A stretch of DNA of 5,825 nt from Thermoleophilaceae bacterium (GCA_013811765.1 JACCUO010000219.1:1-5825), one strand, 5' to 3'; counted from the stretch's first letter, positions 1 to 5,825 are shown. Numbers and translations are program-made. The notes: generated by a model from the letters alone, not told the origin.

Positions 1-940
1 CGCTTGACCCGCCGCGCCCGGTGGCCACGACGGGTGTGCCGCAGGCCATGCTCTCGAGCGGCACCAGCCCGAACGGCTCGACCCAGCGCACCGGGAAGAT
101 CAGGGCATCGGCGGCGGCGTAGATCTCGGGGAGCTCGCTGCGGCGGTGGCGCTCGAAGCTCACACGGTCGGCGAGGCCGAGCCGATCCACCAGGGCGTGC
201 AGCTGCGCGAGGTGTAAGGCATCGCCTCCCCCCACGATCCGCAGGGTCGCCTCCGGCGGAAGACGCTCGAGCGCCTCGATCGCGGTGTCGATTCCCTTGC
301 GCTCATCGATGCGCCCGCAGTAGAGCAGCCGCCAGCCCCAGTTCGACTCCTCTTTCCCCGGGTCCTTGAAGAGCTCCAGGTCGATTCCGGGGTGGTAGAC
401 CTCCGCGCGTGGGGGATCGAACCCGGCTTCGCGTGCGCTCGCCCGCAGGGTGTGGCTTGCGAAGAGGAAGCGGCTCGAGCTCTCAAGGCGCCTCGCGCGG
501 CGCCTGAGCAACCGCCACCAGGCATCCACGCGCGGCCCGTAGATCAGCCAGTCGTCAACCACCGTGGCCGCAGCCGGCAGGCCCGCGCGGCGGGCGCGCT
601 CGATCAGCGAGAGGGACATGCCGCCCATGGCCCACCAGCTCACGACGTCGGGGGTGAACTCCTCGAGCCGGCGATCGAGCACGCGTGCGTTATGGCGCTC
701 GAGCGCGAGCCGCTCGCCAACGGTCAGGCGCGGGAAGTCGTGGTCATGCCAGTACCAGCGCAGCTCGCGGTGGACGTCGCGTTCGTCCGCCGCCGAGGCG
801 TCGGGCTCGCGCCAGTCCGTGGTCAGCACGCTCACGTCGTGCCCCGCCGCGCGGTGGTGGGCCACCGCCGAGCGCCACATCAGCTCGTAGCCGCCGAGGT
901 GGTGGGGCGGATACATGTTGCCGACGGTCAGGATCCGCAC
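1..940 (-). CDS. GT4-family glycosyltransferase (C-terminus outside window)
   Basis: Probably transfers a sugar from an activated nucleotide sugar to a glycan or lipid acceptor on the cytoplasmic side of the membrane. The 313 visible codons read as a GT-B fold protein. The N-terminal strand VRILTVGNMYPP is followed by a glycine loop (HHLGGYEL, residues 13-20). An acceptor-side region rich in Trp (SWWAMGG near 101-107, VVDDW near 127-131) comes next. The C-terminal Rossmann half has YCGRIDERKG (207-216, donor phosphate-binding Arg/Lys), RIVGGGD (234-240) and the GT4 EX7E signature (E288 to E296 in EPFGLVPLES). The frame is still open at base 1, so perhaps 50-80 residues are missing. The GTG at 938-940 is chosen because an in-frame TAA lies at 953-955 with no other start between, and the next Met (residue 9) would cut the first beta strand. 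No Shine-Dalgarno is visible. Family assignment is firm; sugar and acceptor are unknown. Confidence 0.9.
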   Translation of the reverse strand, partial: MRILTVGNMYPPHHLGGYELMWRSAVAHHRAAGHDVSVLTTDWREPDASAADERDVHRELRWYWHDHDFPRLTVGERLALERHNARVLDRRLEEFTPDVVSWWAMGGMSLSLIERARRAGLPAAATVVDDWLIYGPRVDAWWRLLRRRARRLESSSRFLFASHTLRASAREAGFDPPRAEVYHPGIDLELFKDPGKEESNWGWRLLYCGRIDERKGIDTAIEALERLPPEATLRIVGGGDALHLAQLHALVDRLGLADRVSFERHRRSELPEIYAAADALIFPVRWVEPFGLVPLESMACGTPVVATGRGGSS

Positions 941-1050
941 CGGGGGGAAAGCTTAGATGTAGAGGCACTGGACCGGCTGTCGAACCGCAACCGGCCATGT
1001 TTGGACCGTCGGGGCTATGCCGACACCGCGCCGGGCCTCAAAATTGGCTC
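941..1050. promoter_or_regulatory. Divergent spacer, presumed promoters for both flanking genes
   Basis: This 110-base spacer separates the minus-strand glycosyltransferase from the plus-strand amidase, so starts for both units should lie here or just inside the genes. I see no convincing -35/-10 pair on the plus strand. On the minus strand a TAAGCT (955-950) fits the loose actinobacterial -10 pattern TANNNT and sits 9 bases before the GTG, but no matching -35 is evident. Neither flanking start has a Shine-Dalgarno. If the amidase actually starts at the in-frame ATG at 997, the spacer shrinks to 56 bases. The regulatory role is inferred from gene orientation only. Confidence 0.35.
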
Positions 1051-1944
1051 ATGCTGGGAAGGTCCCTCAGTCGTCGAGCACCCGCGGTAGCCGCCGTGGC
1101 AGGCCGCTTCGGGCGGGACGTCGGAGTCTGCATGAAGCTGGTCGAGCGCACGATCGAGCGCGCCCAGGCCAGGGGAGCAGAGCTGGTGGTCTTCCCCGAG
1201 TCGGCCCTCGGTGGGTACCTCTTCGAGACCAAGCTCCCGTCGCTGCATCCCCCGGTGGCGCCCCCGCCCACGATCGACGTCTATGGTGAGGAGATGGCCC
1301 GGCTGGCGCACGTGGCGGGTCCCACCGTGGTGTGCGTGGGTTACACGGAGGCCGCGCCCGACGGCCTCTACTCGAGCGCCGTCTGCCTCAATGGGGACGG
1401 AGTGCTGGGCCACCACCGCAAGGTGCACCTTCCCCCGGGCGAGCGGGCGTCATTCAGTGCGGGCGAGGAGTTTGCGGCCTTCGATACCCCGCTCGGAAGG
1501 ATGGGGATGATGATCTGCTACGACAAGGTTTTCCCGGAGGCAGCCCGCGCTCTCGCCCTCGACGGCGCCGGAATCATCGCTTCGCTGTCGGCCTGGCCGG
1601 CGTGCCGCACCGAGCCCGCCTCGTGGACACGTCGCGATCGCGAGGTTCGCCACTTCAATCTGCTCGACCAGGCGAGAGCGCTCGAGAACCAGGTGGTCTG
1701 GGTCTCCGCCAACCAGAGCGGTAGGCTCGGCAGCCTGCGCTTCCCGGGGCACGCCAAGGTGGTCGACCCCGACGGCCGCGTGCTGTCCTCGACGGGCTCG
1801 CGGCCGGGCATGGCGCTTGCGCGGGTGGATGCCCTGCGGGCGATCGACCCGCCGCGCAGCGAGTTCTCCCACCTCGCCGACCGGCGCCCACAGGCCTACG
1901 GGCTCCCGACGCCCGTGGCGCTCCCAACCGCCGCCGGAATCTAG
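1051..1944 (+). CDS. Nitrilase-superfamily carbon-nitrogen hydrolase (amidase)
   Basis: Cytosolic hydrolase expected to cleave a non-peptide C-N bond (amide, carbamoyl or omega-amide) and release ammonia. Numbering from the ATG at 1051 (297 residues, normal for the family), the catalytic set is complete: Glu50 in VVFPES, Lys124 in HHRKVHLP, the second Glu131 in PPGERASF and nucleophile Cys156 in MMICYDKVFPE. Later parts also fit: QARALENQ (207-214), VSANQSG (218-224), and a C-terminal FPGHAKVVDPDG region. No signal peptide is seen. Start choice is uncertain: the core strand AVAAVAGRF begins about 11 residues after this ATG, an in-frame ATG at 997 would add 18 residues, and neither has a Shine-Dalgarno. 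The TAG stop lies 3 bases before the GTG of the asparagine synthetase gene, so the two are almost certainly co-transcribed. Substrate cannot be read from sequence; N-carbamoyl-amine amidase-like or omega-amidase-like activity are both possible. Confidence 0.9.
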   Translation: MLGRSLSRRAPAVAAVAGRFGRDVGVCMKLVERTIERAQARGAELVVFPESALGGYLFETKLPSLHPPVAPPPTIDVYGEEMARLAHVAGPTVVCVGYTEAAPDGLYSSAVCLNGDGVLGHHRKVHLPPGERASFSAGEEFAAFDTPLGRMGMMICYDKVFPEAARALALDGAGIIASLSAWPACRTEPASWTRRDREVRHFNLLDQARALENQVVWVSANQSGRLGSLRFPGHAKVVDPDGRVLSSTGSRPGMALARVDALRAIDPPRSEFSHLADRRPQAYGLPTPVALPTAAGI

Positions 1945-1947
1945 CGC

Positions 1948-3456
1948 GTGTGCGGGATCGCAGGGGAGTACGGCCGGCTCCGGCCGGGGGAGAGCAAGCG
2001 GATGCTCGATCGGCTCGAGCACCGGGGCCCCGACGACCACGGGGAGGTTCGCCTAGGGCGGAGCTGGCTCGGTCACAGGCGGCTCTCGATCGTGGACCTC
2101 CAGAGCGGGCACCAACCGCTGGTGACCTCGGACGGGGAGCTGTGGCTGGTCGGCAATGGCGAGATCTACAACCACGAGGACGTGCGCTCGCAGATCGGGC
2201 CGGTGGACTACGCCACCCGCTCTGACAACGAGGCCGCGCTACACCTGCTCGCCGCGGACGGGCCCGGGGCCTTGGGGGAGCTCGAGGGCATGTTCGCCCT
2301 GCTCGCCGCCGGTTCGAACGGCGGCTTCATGGCTGCGCGCGATCCGGTGGGCATCAAGCCGCTGTACTGGGCCCGCGGCGAAGAGCGAGTCCAGTTCGCC
2401 TCGGAGATGGCAGCGTTCGATGCCGAGATACAACCGCTGGTCGAGGTCTTCCCTCCCGGCCATTACTGGATGCCCGAGGCCGGTCTGAAGCGCTTTGCGT
2501 CGGCTGTTCCCGAGAACGGCGCGGGCCCGGTGAGCGGGACCAGCGCCGAGCTGGAGCGCGAGGAGACGCGCCGGGTGCTGATCGCGTCCGTGGAGCGGCA
2601 GATGATGGGCGACGTGCCGGTGGGTGTATTTCTGTCGGGCGGGCTCGACTCCACGCTGGTCGCGGCGATCGCGGCGCGCCGGCTGGCCGAGAGGGGGGAG
2701 CGTCTGCAGACCTTCGCGGTCGGCACAGAGGGGAGCCCCGACCTGCTGGCCGCGCGCGTGGCCGCCGAGCACCTCGGCACAGAGCACCACGAGCGCATCT
2801 ACACGGCGCGCGAGGCGCTCGACGCCGTGCCGGCGGTCGTGCGGAGCATCGAGCACTTCGACCCGTCGCTGGTGCGCAGCGCGGTACCGAACTTCCTGCT
2901 TGCCGAGATGACCTCCCGCCACGTAAAGGTCGTGCTCACGGGGGAGGGGGCGGACGAGCTGTTTGCGGGCTACGAGTACCTGCGCGACTTCAGCGATCCG
3001 GACCTGCTGCACGCCGAGATCACCCGCACGGTCGAGGGGCTCCACAACCTCAACCTCCAGCGCTGCGATCGCGTGACGATGGCCCACGGGCTCGAGGCCC
3101 GCGTCCCGTTTCTCGACAGGGAGGTGATCGCGTTCGCGCTCCGCCTCCCGGCGGCGAGCAAGCTCGCGGGTCCCGGCCAACCCGAAAAGCGTCTACTGCG
3201 CGAGGCGTTCTCGGGCTGGCTGCCAGAGGAGCTCCTCTGGCGCGGAAAATCGCAGTTCGGCGACGGCAGCGGCGCGGCGTCCGTCCTGACCACGGTCATG
3301 GAGGACACGGTCGATGAGGCGGAGTTTGAACGCGAGCGCCACGTCCTCGATCCTCCCCTGCGCACGCGTGAGGAGCTCGCCTACTTCCGGATCTTCAGCG
3401 AGCACCTGCCGGGCGTGCGGCCGGAGCACACGGTCGGCCGCTTCGCCACGGCTTGA
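1948..3456 (+). CDS. asnB: Glutamine-dependent asparagine synthetase (AsnB type)
   Basis: Hydrolyses glutamine in an N-terminal domain and uses the ammonia in a C-terminal ATP-dependent domain to amidate a carboxylate, classically aspartate to asparagine via a beta-aspartyl-AMP. The GTG start is fixed because the next codon gives the nucleophile Cys2 (MCGIAGEYG). Glutaminase landmarks are HRGPD (25-29), Arg45 in GHRRLSIVD, NGEIYNH (70-76) and Asp93 in RSDNE. Synthetase landmarks are the PP-loop LSGGLDS (229-235), LTGEGADELFAGY (330-342) with Glu333 and Asp336, and ARVPFLD (384-390). WRGKSQFGDGSG (431-442) and the following AYFRIFSEHLPG closely match the C-terminus of E. coli AsnB, favouring true asparagine synthesis. 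At 502 residues it is shorter than E. coli AsnB (about 554), mainly lacking the C-terminal tail and some loops. No strong Shine-Dalgarno; the 3-base gap after the amidase suggests coupled translation. A sugar-carboxylate or other amidotransferase role remains possible from context. Confidence 0.93.
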   Translation: MCGIAGEYGRLRPGESKRMLDRLEHRGPDDHGEVRLGRSWLGHRRLSIVDLQSGHQPLVTSDGELWLVGNGEIYNHEDVRSQIGPVDYATRSDNEAALHLLAADGPGALGELEGMFALLAAGSNGGFMAARDPVGIKPLYWARGEERVQFASEMAAFDAEIQPLVEVFPPGHYWMPEAGLKRFASAVPENGAGPVSGTSAELEREETRRVLIASVERQMMGDVPVGVFLSGGLDSTLVAAIAARRLAERGERLQTFAVGTEGSPDLLAARVAAEHLGTEHHERIYTAREALDAVPAVVRSIEHFDPSLVRSAVPNFLLAEMTSRHVKVVLTGEGADELFAGYEYLRDFSDPDLLHAEITRTVEGLHNLNLQRCDRVTMAHGLEARVPFLDREVIAFALRLPAASKLAGPGQPEKRLLREAFSGWLPEELLWRGKSQFGDGSGAASVLTTVMEDTVDEAEFERERHVLDPPLRTREELAYFRIFSEHLPGVRPEHTVGRFATA

Positions 3457-3501
3457 AGACATGGTCCGGTGCACGATCGGGCTGCGCTCCTCCCCTGATC
3501 C

Positions 3502-4299
3502 TTACAGCTCCTCCGCCAGCGGGGCGGCGGGCTCGGCATTCTGCTTGGCAGCGACCAGGGCGATGTAGTGCACCGGCTCCCCGCTGGCCGACAGCCGGTG
3601 GCGGTAGCGGCGCTGGGCGCGGATCTCGATCATGCCGCGGTCGGCGAGCTCGCGGACGAGACGGGCAAAGCCGCTCCCGCCCTGCTCCTCGAGGAAGTCC
3701 TCCTTGATGCTGAATGCCAGCCACGCGCCTGGCGCCAGCACGTCGTAGGCGGCCGCGAAAGCTGCCGGGGGGATGTCCCCGAAACCGAGCGCCGCGACGC
3801 AGGTGAGGGCGTTGAGCTTGCGTGACTTGAGGTCGCAGCGGGTGTCCTCGTCCAGCGCGGTGAGATCGAGAACCAGATAGTCGTCGTAGATTCCCGGGCG
3901 GTCCCGCTCGGCGGCGGCGGCCGCCTGCGGAATGATGTCCACGCCGATGATCGTGTCGGCGCCCACCTCCGCGAGCCGCTCACCCACCATCCCGTTTCCC
4001 GCGCCCACGTCGAGCACGCTGAGAGTGTCGGCTTCCACACCGGAGCGCTTGAGCTCTCGTCCGAACAGCCGCGCCACGATCTCGGGAGAGGAGCACTGCA
4101 GGTGCTCGTAGAAGAGTTGCTCGTAGAGCCCGGGGAGCTCGTAGATCTCTCCATAGTCGTGAAAGCGCACCTTGCGCGTGGCGCCGTTCTCTCGCACGAG
4201 GCACCACTCCTCGTCCTGGTCCAGGGTGTCGCTCGAAGGGAACGTGATCTCGTAGTCCGTGGTCGAATCAGTGCTCTCCAAGGTGTCCCGCCGGGTCAA
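3502..4299 (-). CDS. Class I SAM-dependent methyltransferase
   Basis: Predicted soluble 265-residue methyltransferase. The SAM-binding Rossmann core is clear: motif I VLDVGAGNGMVGERL (95-109), the acidic residue ending strand 2 in IIGVDIIPQA (Asp121), a motif II-like YLVLDLTAL near 141-149, and a strand-4/5 region with CVAALGFGDIPP (167-178) and LAPGAWLAFSIKEDF (188-202). Residues 1-70 form a polar, acidic lead-in followed by FHDYGEIY...PGLYEQLFYEHL (46-67) and CSSPE, presumably a substrate-side cap. The TTG at 4297-4299 is chosen because a TGA lies six codons upstream in frame and AAAGGA is placed ideally before it. It stands alone on the minus strand, convergent with asnB and divergent from the next methyltransferase. 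The acceptor is unknown; a small metabolite or sugar is more plausible than DNA or RNA, since no nucleic-acid methylation motif is seen. Family is firm; role is inferred from neighbours. Confidence 0.88.
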   Translation of the reverse strand: MTRRDTLESTDSTTDYEITFPSSDTLDQDEEWCLVRENGATRKVRFHDYGEIYELPGLYEQLFYEHLQCSSPEIVARLFGRELKRSGVEADTLSVLDVGAGNGMVGERLAEVGADTIIGVDIIPQAAAAAERDRPGIYDDYLVLDLTALDEDTRCDLKSRKLNALTCVAALGFGDIPPAAFAAAYDVLAPGAWLAFSIKEDFLEEQGGSGFARLVRELADRGMIEIRAQRRYRHRLSASGEPVHYIALVAAKQNAEPAAPLAEEL

Positions 4300-4305
4300 A
4301 GTAAG

Positions 4306-4311
4306 TCCTTT
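4306..4311 (-). promoter_or_regulatory. Shine-Dalgarno for the TTG-start methyltransferase
   Basis: On the minus strand AAAGGA occurs 6 bases before the TTG codon at 4299-4297. An in-frame TGA lies just upstream (4317-4315), so the start must be between them; this site decides for TTG. It is the clearest Shine-Dalgarno in front of any outer gene start in the window. Confidence 0.7.
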
Positions 4312-4414
4312 CAGTCAGTGGACGGAGTACGCGCGGATGCACGCGATGTTGGTGCTGTCACGGTGGTGTACTGGGCGAATGGGCGCGGTTACGGCTTCAG
4401 CGCCCTTGTGAATC

Positions 4415-4442
4415 TTGTTAAACCGTACCCCAACGCTAGGGT
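4415..4442 (+). promoter_or_regulatory. Candidate promoter giving a leaderless mRNA
   Basis: TTGTTA (4415-4420) as -35, a 16-base spacer, and TAGGGT (4437-4442) as -10, which fits the actinobacterial TANNNT pattern. Six bases follow before position 4449, the G of the GTG start of the downstream methyltransferase, so the expected transcription start coincides with the first base of the coding region. The area is also the most AT-rich patch of the spacer (about 4405-4425). The gene has no good Shine-Dalgarno, which fits leaderless translation. This is a pattern match, not measured. Confidence 0.5.
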
Positions 4443-4448
4443 TCCGGC

Positions 4449-5201
4449 GTGCCCGCGGCCCACGGCGAGACCCATAGAGACGCCACGGCTGGCCTGCGCG
4501 AGCGGGTGCAGGAGCTGGACCCGTGGTACCACACGCTCGATCTGGGAGAAGGTGTCCTCACGCAGGGAATGTTCGACCTGCGCCCCTATGTCGACCGCTA
4601 CGGGCTGCCGGAGGTCTCCGGCAAGCGGGTGCTCGACGTAGGCACGTTCGACGGTTTCTGGGCGTTTGAGCTCGAGCGTCGCGGGGCCACGGTGACCAGC
4701 CTGGACCTGGACCGCATCCAGGAGCTCGACTGGCCACCCCGCCTACGGCCCGCGCACGACGGCTCCCGGGGCGAGACCTTCAGGCTGGCCCGCGAGGCGC
4801 TCGGCAGCTCGGTCGAGCGGATCGGGTGCTCGATCTACGACGCCACCCCGGAGCGGCTCGGCGGCCCCTTCGACCTCGTCTTCTGCGGCTCGGTCCTGAT
4901 CCACCTGCGCGATCCGATGCTCGCGCTCGAGCGGATGGCGGGCCTGTGCGCGGGTCGGCTGATCCTGGCGGAGGAGTACAGCCGCCGCCTGGCGCCGTTC
5001 GCGTTCGTTCGTGGCGCGGAGTTCCGCGGCGACTCCCCCTGGAGCACCTGGTGGATTCCCACAGCGGCCACCTGGCTGCGGATGGTGCACACCGCGGGTT
5101 TCGAGGACGTGCGCAGGCACTCGTCCTTCAACCTGAGGTTCCGAGACCAGCGTGGCGGGGTTCCCCATGTGGTGGTGCACGCGCGTGGTGGCGCGGGATG
5201 A
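4449..5201 (+). CDS. CmoB/DUF1698-like SAM-dependent methyltransferase
   Basis: Predicted 250-residue methyltransferase resembling the DUF1698 group, whose best-known member CmoB modifies wobble uridine in tRNA. Landmarks are the lead-in LDPWYHTLDLGEGVLTQG (23-40), which resembles the WHH-type region before the CmoB core; motif I KRVLDVGTFDGFWAFEL (59-75); Asp86 at the end of strand 2 (TSLDLD); and FDLVFCGSVLIHLRDP (141-156), a typical strand-4 region. A long insert between strand 2 and the next helix (about 88-125) and the motif GDSPWSTWWIP (194-204) probably shape the acceptor pocket. It is shorter than E. coli CmoB (about 323 residues) and its neighbours are glycan genes, so a sugar or small-molecule methyltransferase is more likely than a tRNA enzyme. 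The GTG start is supported by the promoter placed to start transcription there; a weak AGGG lies upstream. It overlaps the acyltransferase gene by ATGA. Confidence 0.88.
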   Translation: MPAAHGETHRDATAGLRERVQELDPWYHTLDLGEGVLTQGMFDLRPYVDRYGLPEVSGKRVLDVGTFDGFWAFELERRGATVTSLDLDRIQELDWPPRLRPAHDGSRGETFRLAREALGSSVERIGCSIYDATPERLGGPFDLVFCGSVLIHLRDPMLALERMAGLCAGRLILAEEYSRRLAPFAFVRGAEFRGDSPWSTWWIPTAATWLRMVHTAGFEDVRRHSSFNLRFRDQRGGVPHVVVHARGGAG

Positions 5202-5825
5202 GCGGACTGCGCGCAGCGCTCGAGCACTTCTGGAGGCGGCTGATGCGAAAGCTCGTCTACTTCTGGGGGCCACGGCTGGCCTCCGAGCTTCGCAAGCGCT
5301 GGGTGATCTTCAAGAACCCCCACGCCGAGATCAGCTTTGCCGGGCCGTGCCGCCTCGGTCCGGGCTTCAACCTGCACATGGAGAACGGGGGCCGCTTCAT
5401 CGTCGGCAAGTACGTGGACTTCCGGCGGGGGTTTCTCGCCGAGATTGGGGCTGACGCCACGGTCAGGATCGGCGACCTGTGCGTCTTCAGCTACAACTCG
5501 CTGATCCAGTGCAGCACGTCGATCGAGGTCGGCGACCGCGCGATGTTCGGCCAGTCCTCGATCGTCGTGGACGGCAACCACCGCTTCCGGGACGTCAGCA
5601 CGCCGCTCGGCGGCCAAGGGTACGACTACAAGTCGATCAAGATCGCCAACGACGCGACCACCCTCACCAAGGTCACGATCGTGGACAGCATCGGCACCAA
5701 GGCGGTGGTCGGGGCGAACTCCGTAGTGACCAAGCCGGTGCCGGCCTACAGCCTGGTTGCCGGAGTGCCCGCGCGGTTGCTCGACTACTTCGGGCCGCCG
5801 GAGCTGGCGCCGCCCGAGTGGGAAC
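5198..5825 (+). CDS. Hexapeptide-repeat (left-handed beta-helix) acyltransferase, partial
   Basis: Likely an O- or N-acetyltransferase decorating a sugar with acetyl-CoA as donor. The 209 visible residues contain successive hexapeptide-type coils (FIVGKYVDF, AEIGADATVRIGDLCVFS, SIEVGDRAMFG, about 67-118), then VVDGNHRF with His128 as the probable catalytic base, then a closing coil and the family end motif VVGANSVVTKPVPAYSLVAGVPAR (170-193). The N-terminal 35 residues are basic and aromatic (FWRRLMRKLVYFWG) and may lie against a membrane or the trimer surface. The frame is open at the window end, but most of the domain is present. The ATG at 5198 overlaps the methyltransferase stop (ATGA), implying translational coupling. 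An in-frame ATG at 5243 has a near-perfect Shine-Dalgarno and would remove only 15 residues, so the true start is open. It could act on polysaccharide, glycolipid or a free nucleotide sugar. Confidence 0.88.
   Translation, partial: MSGLRAALEHFWRRLMRKLVYFWGPRLASELRKRWVIFKNPHAEISFAGPCRLGPGFNLHMENGGRFIVGKYVDFRRGFLAEIGADATVRIGDLCVFSYNSLIQCSTSIEVGDRAMFGQSSIVVDGNHRFRDVSTPLGGQGYDYKSIKIANDATTLTKVTIVDSIGTKAVVGANSVVTKPVPAYSLVAGVPARLLDYFGPPELAPPEWE
5232..5236 (+). promoter_or_regulatory. Internal Shine-Dalgarno before alternative start at 5243
   Basis: GGAGG lies 6 bases before an in-frame ATG (5243-5245), codon 16 of the acyltransferase as called. The upstream ATGA start has only a G-rich, poorly matched stretch before it. 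The site either marks the true start or provides a second, shorter product. Chance is possible because TGG AGG encodes Trp-Arg here. Confidence 0.4.

Noticed and set aside
950..955. TAAGCT as a -10 for the minus-strand glycosyltransferase, implying a nearly leaderless mRNA
   Set aside because: The hexamer fits TANNNT and lies 9 bases before the GTG, but no -35 element is visible at a proper distance and the hexamer includes the in-frame stop by chance. Not supported enough to list.
970..1016. Short repeated words GGACCG and AACCG in the first divergent spacer, considered as operator sites
   Set aside because: The words are only 5-6 bases, unevenly spaced and without symmetric arrangement; expected by chance in GC-rich DNA.
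392..1090. Long plus-strand open frame (232 codons) opposite the glycosyltransferase
   Set aside because: Its translation is Arg/Ala/His-rich with no recognisable domain, and it lies antisense to a gene with clear GT4 motifs. High GC produces such frames.
2239..3180. Minus-strand open frame of 313 codons opposite the asparagine synthetase
   Set aside because: It is antisense to the AsnB coding region, of low-complexity basic composition and with no family motif; a GC-driven shadow.
1051..3456. Idea that the amidase and AsnB belong to the N-acetylglutaminylglutamine amide osmolyte system
   Set aside because: That system pairs an AsnO-like amidotransferase with a GNAT-fused synthetase and a peptidase, none of which is present here.
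3475..3500. Imperfect hairpin between the convergent asnB and methyltransferase genes (arms GATCGGG and CCTGATC, 12-base loop)
   Set aside because: The stem is 7 base pairs with one G-U on the plus strand and a mismatch on the minus strand, and no T-run follows on either side. Too weak to call a terminator.
4835..5617. Minus-strand open frame of 260 codons across the methyltransferase/acyltransferase junction
   Set aside because: It spans the antisense of two genes with strong motifs and has no domain of its own.
1..5825. Many copies of CTCGAG/GCTCGAGC across the window, considered as a scattered repeat
   Set aside because: They fall inside coding regions and mostly reflect preferred Leu-Glu or Ser-Ser codons; flanks are not conserved between copies.

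Overview
This is a GC-rich window with dense coding, short spacers, several GTG/TTG starts and at least one good candidate for a leaderless transcript. These traits suggest a high-GC bacterium, most likely an actinobacterium, possibly of the Thermoleophilia type. The taxonomic guess is inference from composition and gene style only. No RNA genes, CRISPR arrays, insertion sequences or phage genes were seen.

Layout: (1) bases 1-940, minus strand, hold a GT4-type glycosyltransferase whose C-terminus lies beyond the window. (2) A 110-base divergent spacer follows. (3) Bases 1051-3456, plus strand, hold a two-gene unit with a 3-base gap: a nitrilase-superfamily amidase and a glutamine-dependent asparagine synthetase of the AsnB type with both active sites intact. 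(4) A 45-base convergent spacer follows. (5) Bases 3502-4299, minus strand, hold a class I SAM-dependent methyltransferase with a TTG start and a clear Shine-Dalgarno. (6) A 149-base divergent spacer ends with a -35/-10 pair placed so that transcription would begin on the next GTG codon. (7) Bases 4449 to the window end, plus strand, hold a second, CmoB/DUF1698-like methyltransferase overlapping by ATGA a left-handed beta-helix (hexapeptide-repeat) acyltransferase that runs off the window.

Glycosyltransferase, methyltransferases, hexapeptide acyltransferase and an AsnB-type amidotransferase together are typical of a surface polysaccharide or glycolipid locus, where sugars are assembled and then decorated by methyl, acyl and amide groups. 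The least ordinary element is the tight amidase/AsnB pair, which combines amide-breaking and amide-forming chemistry in one transcript. The genes are each recognisable family members; nothing here is clearly a wholly new system, and the joint function is inference from neighbourhood.
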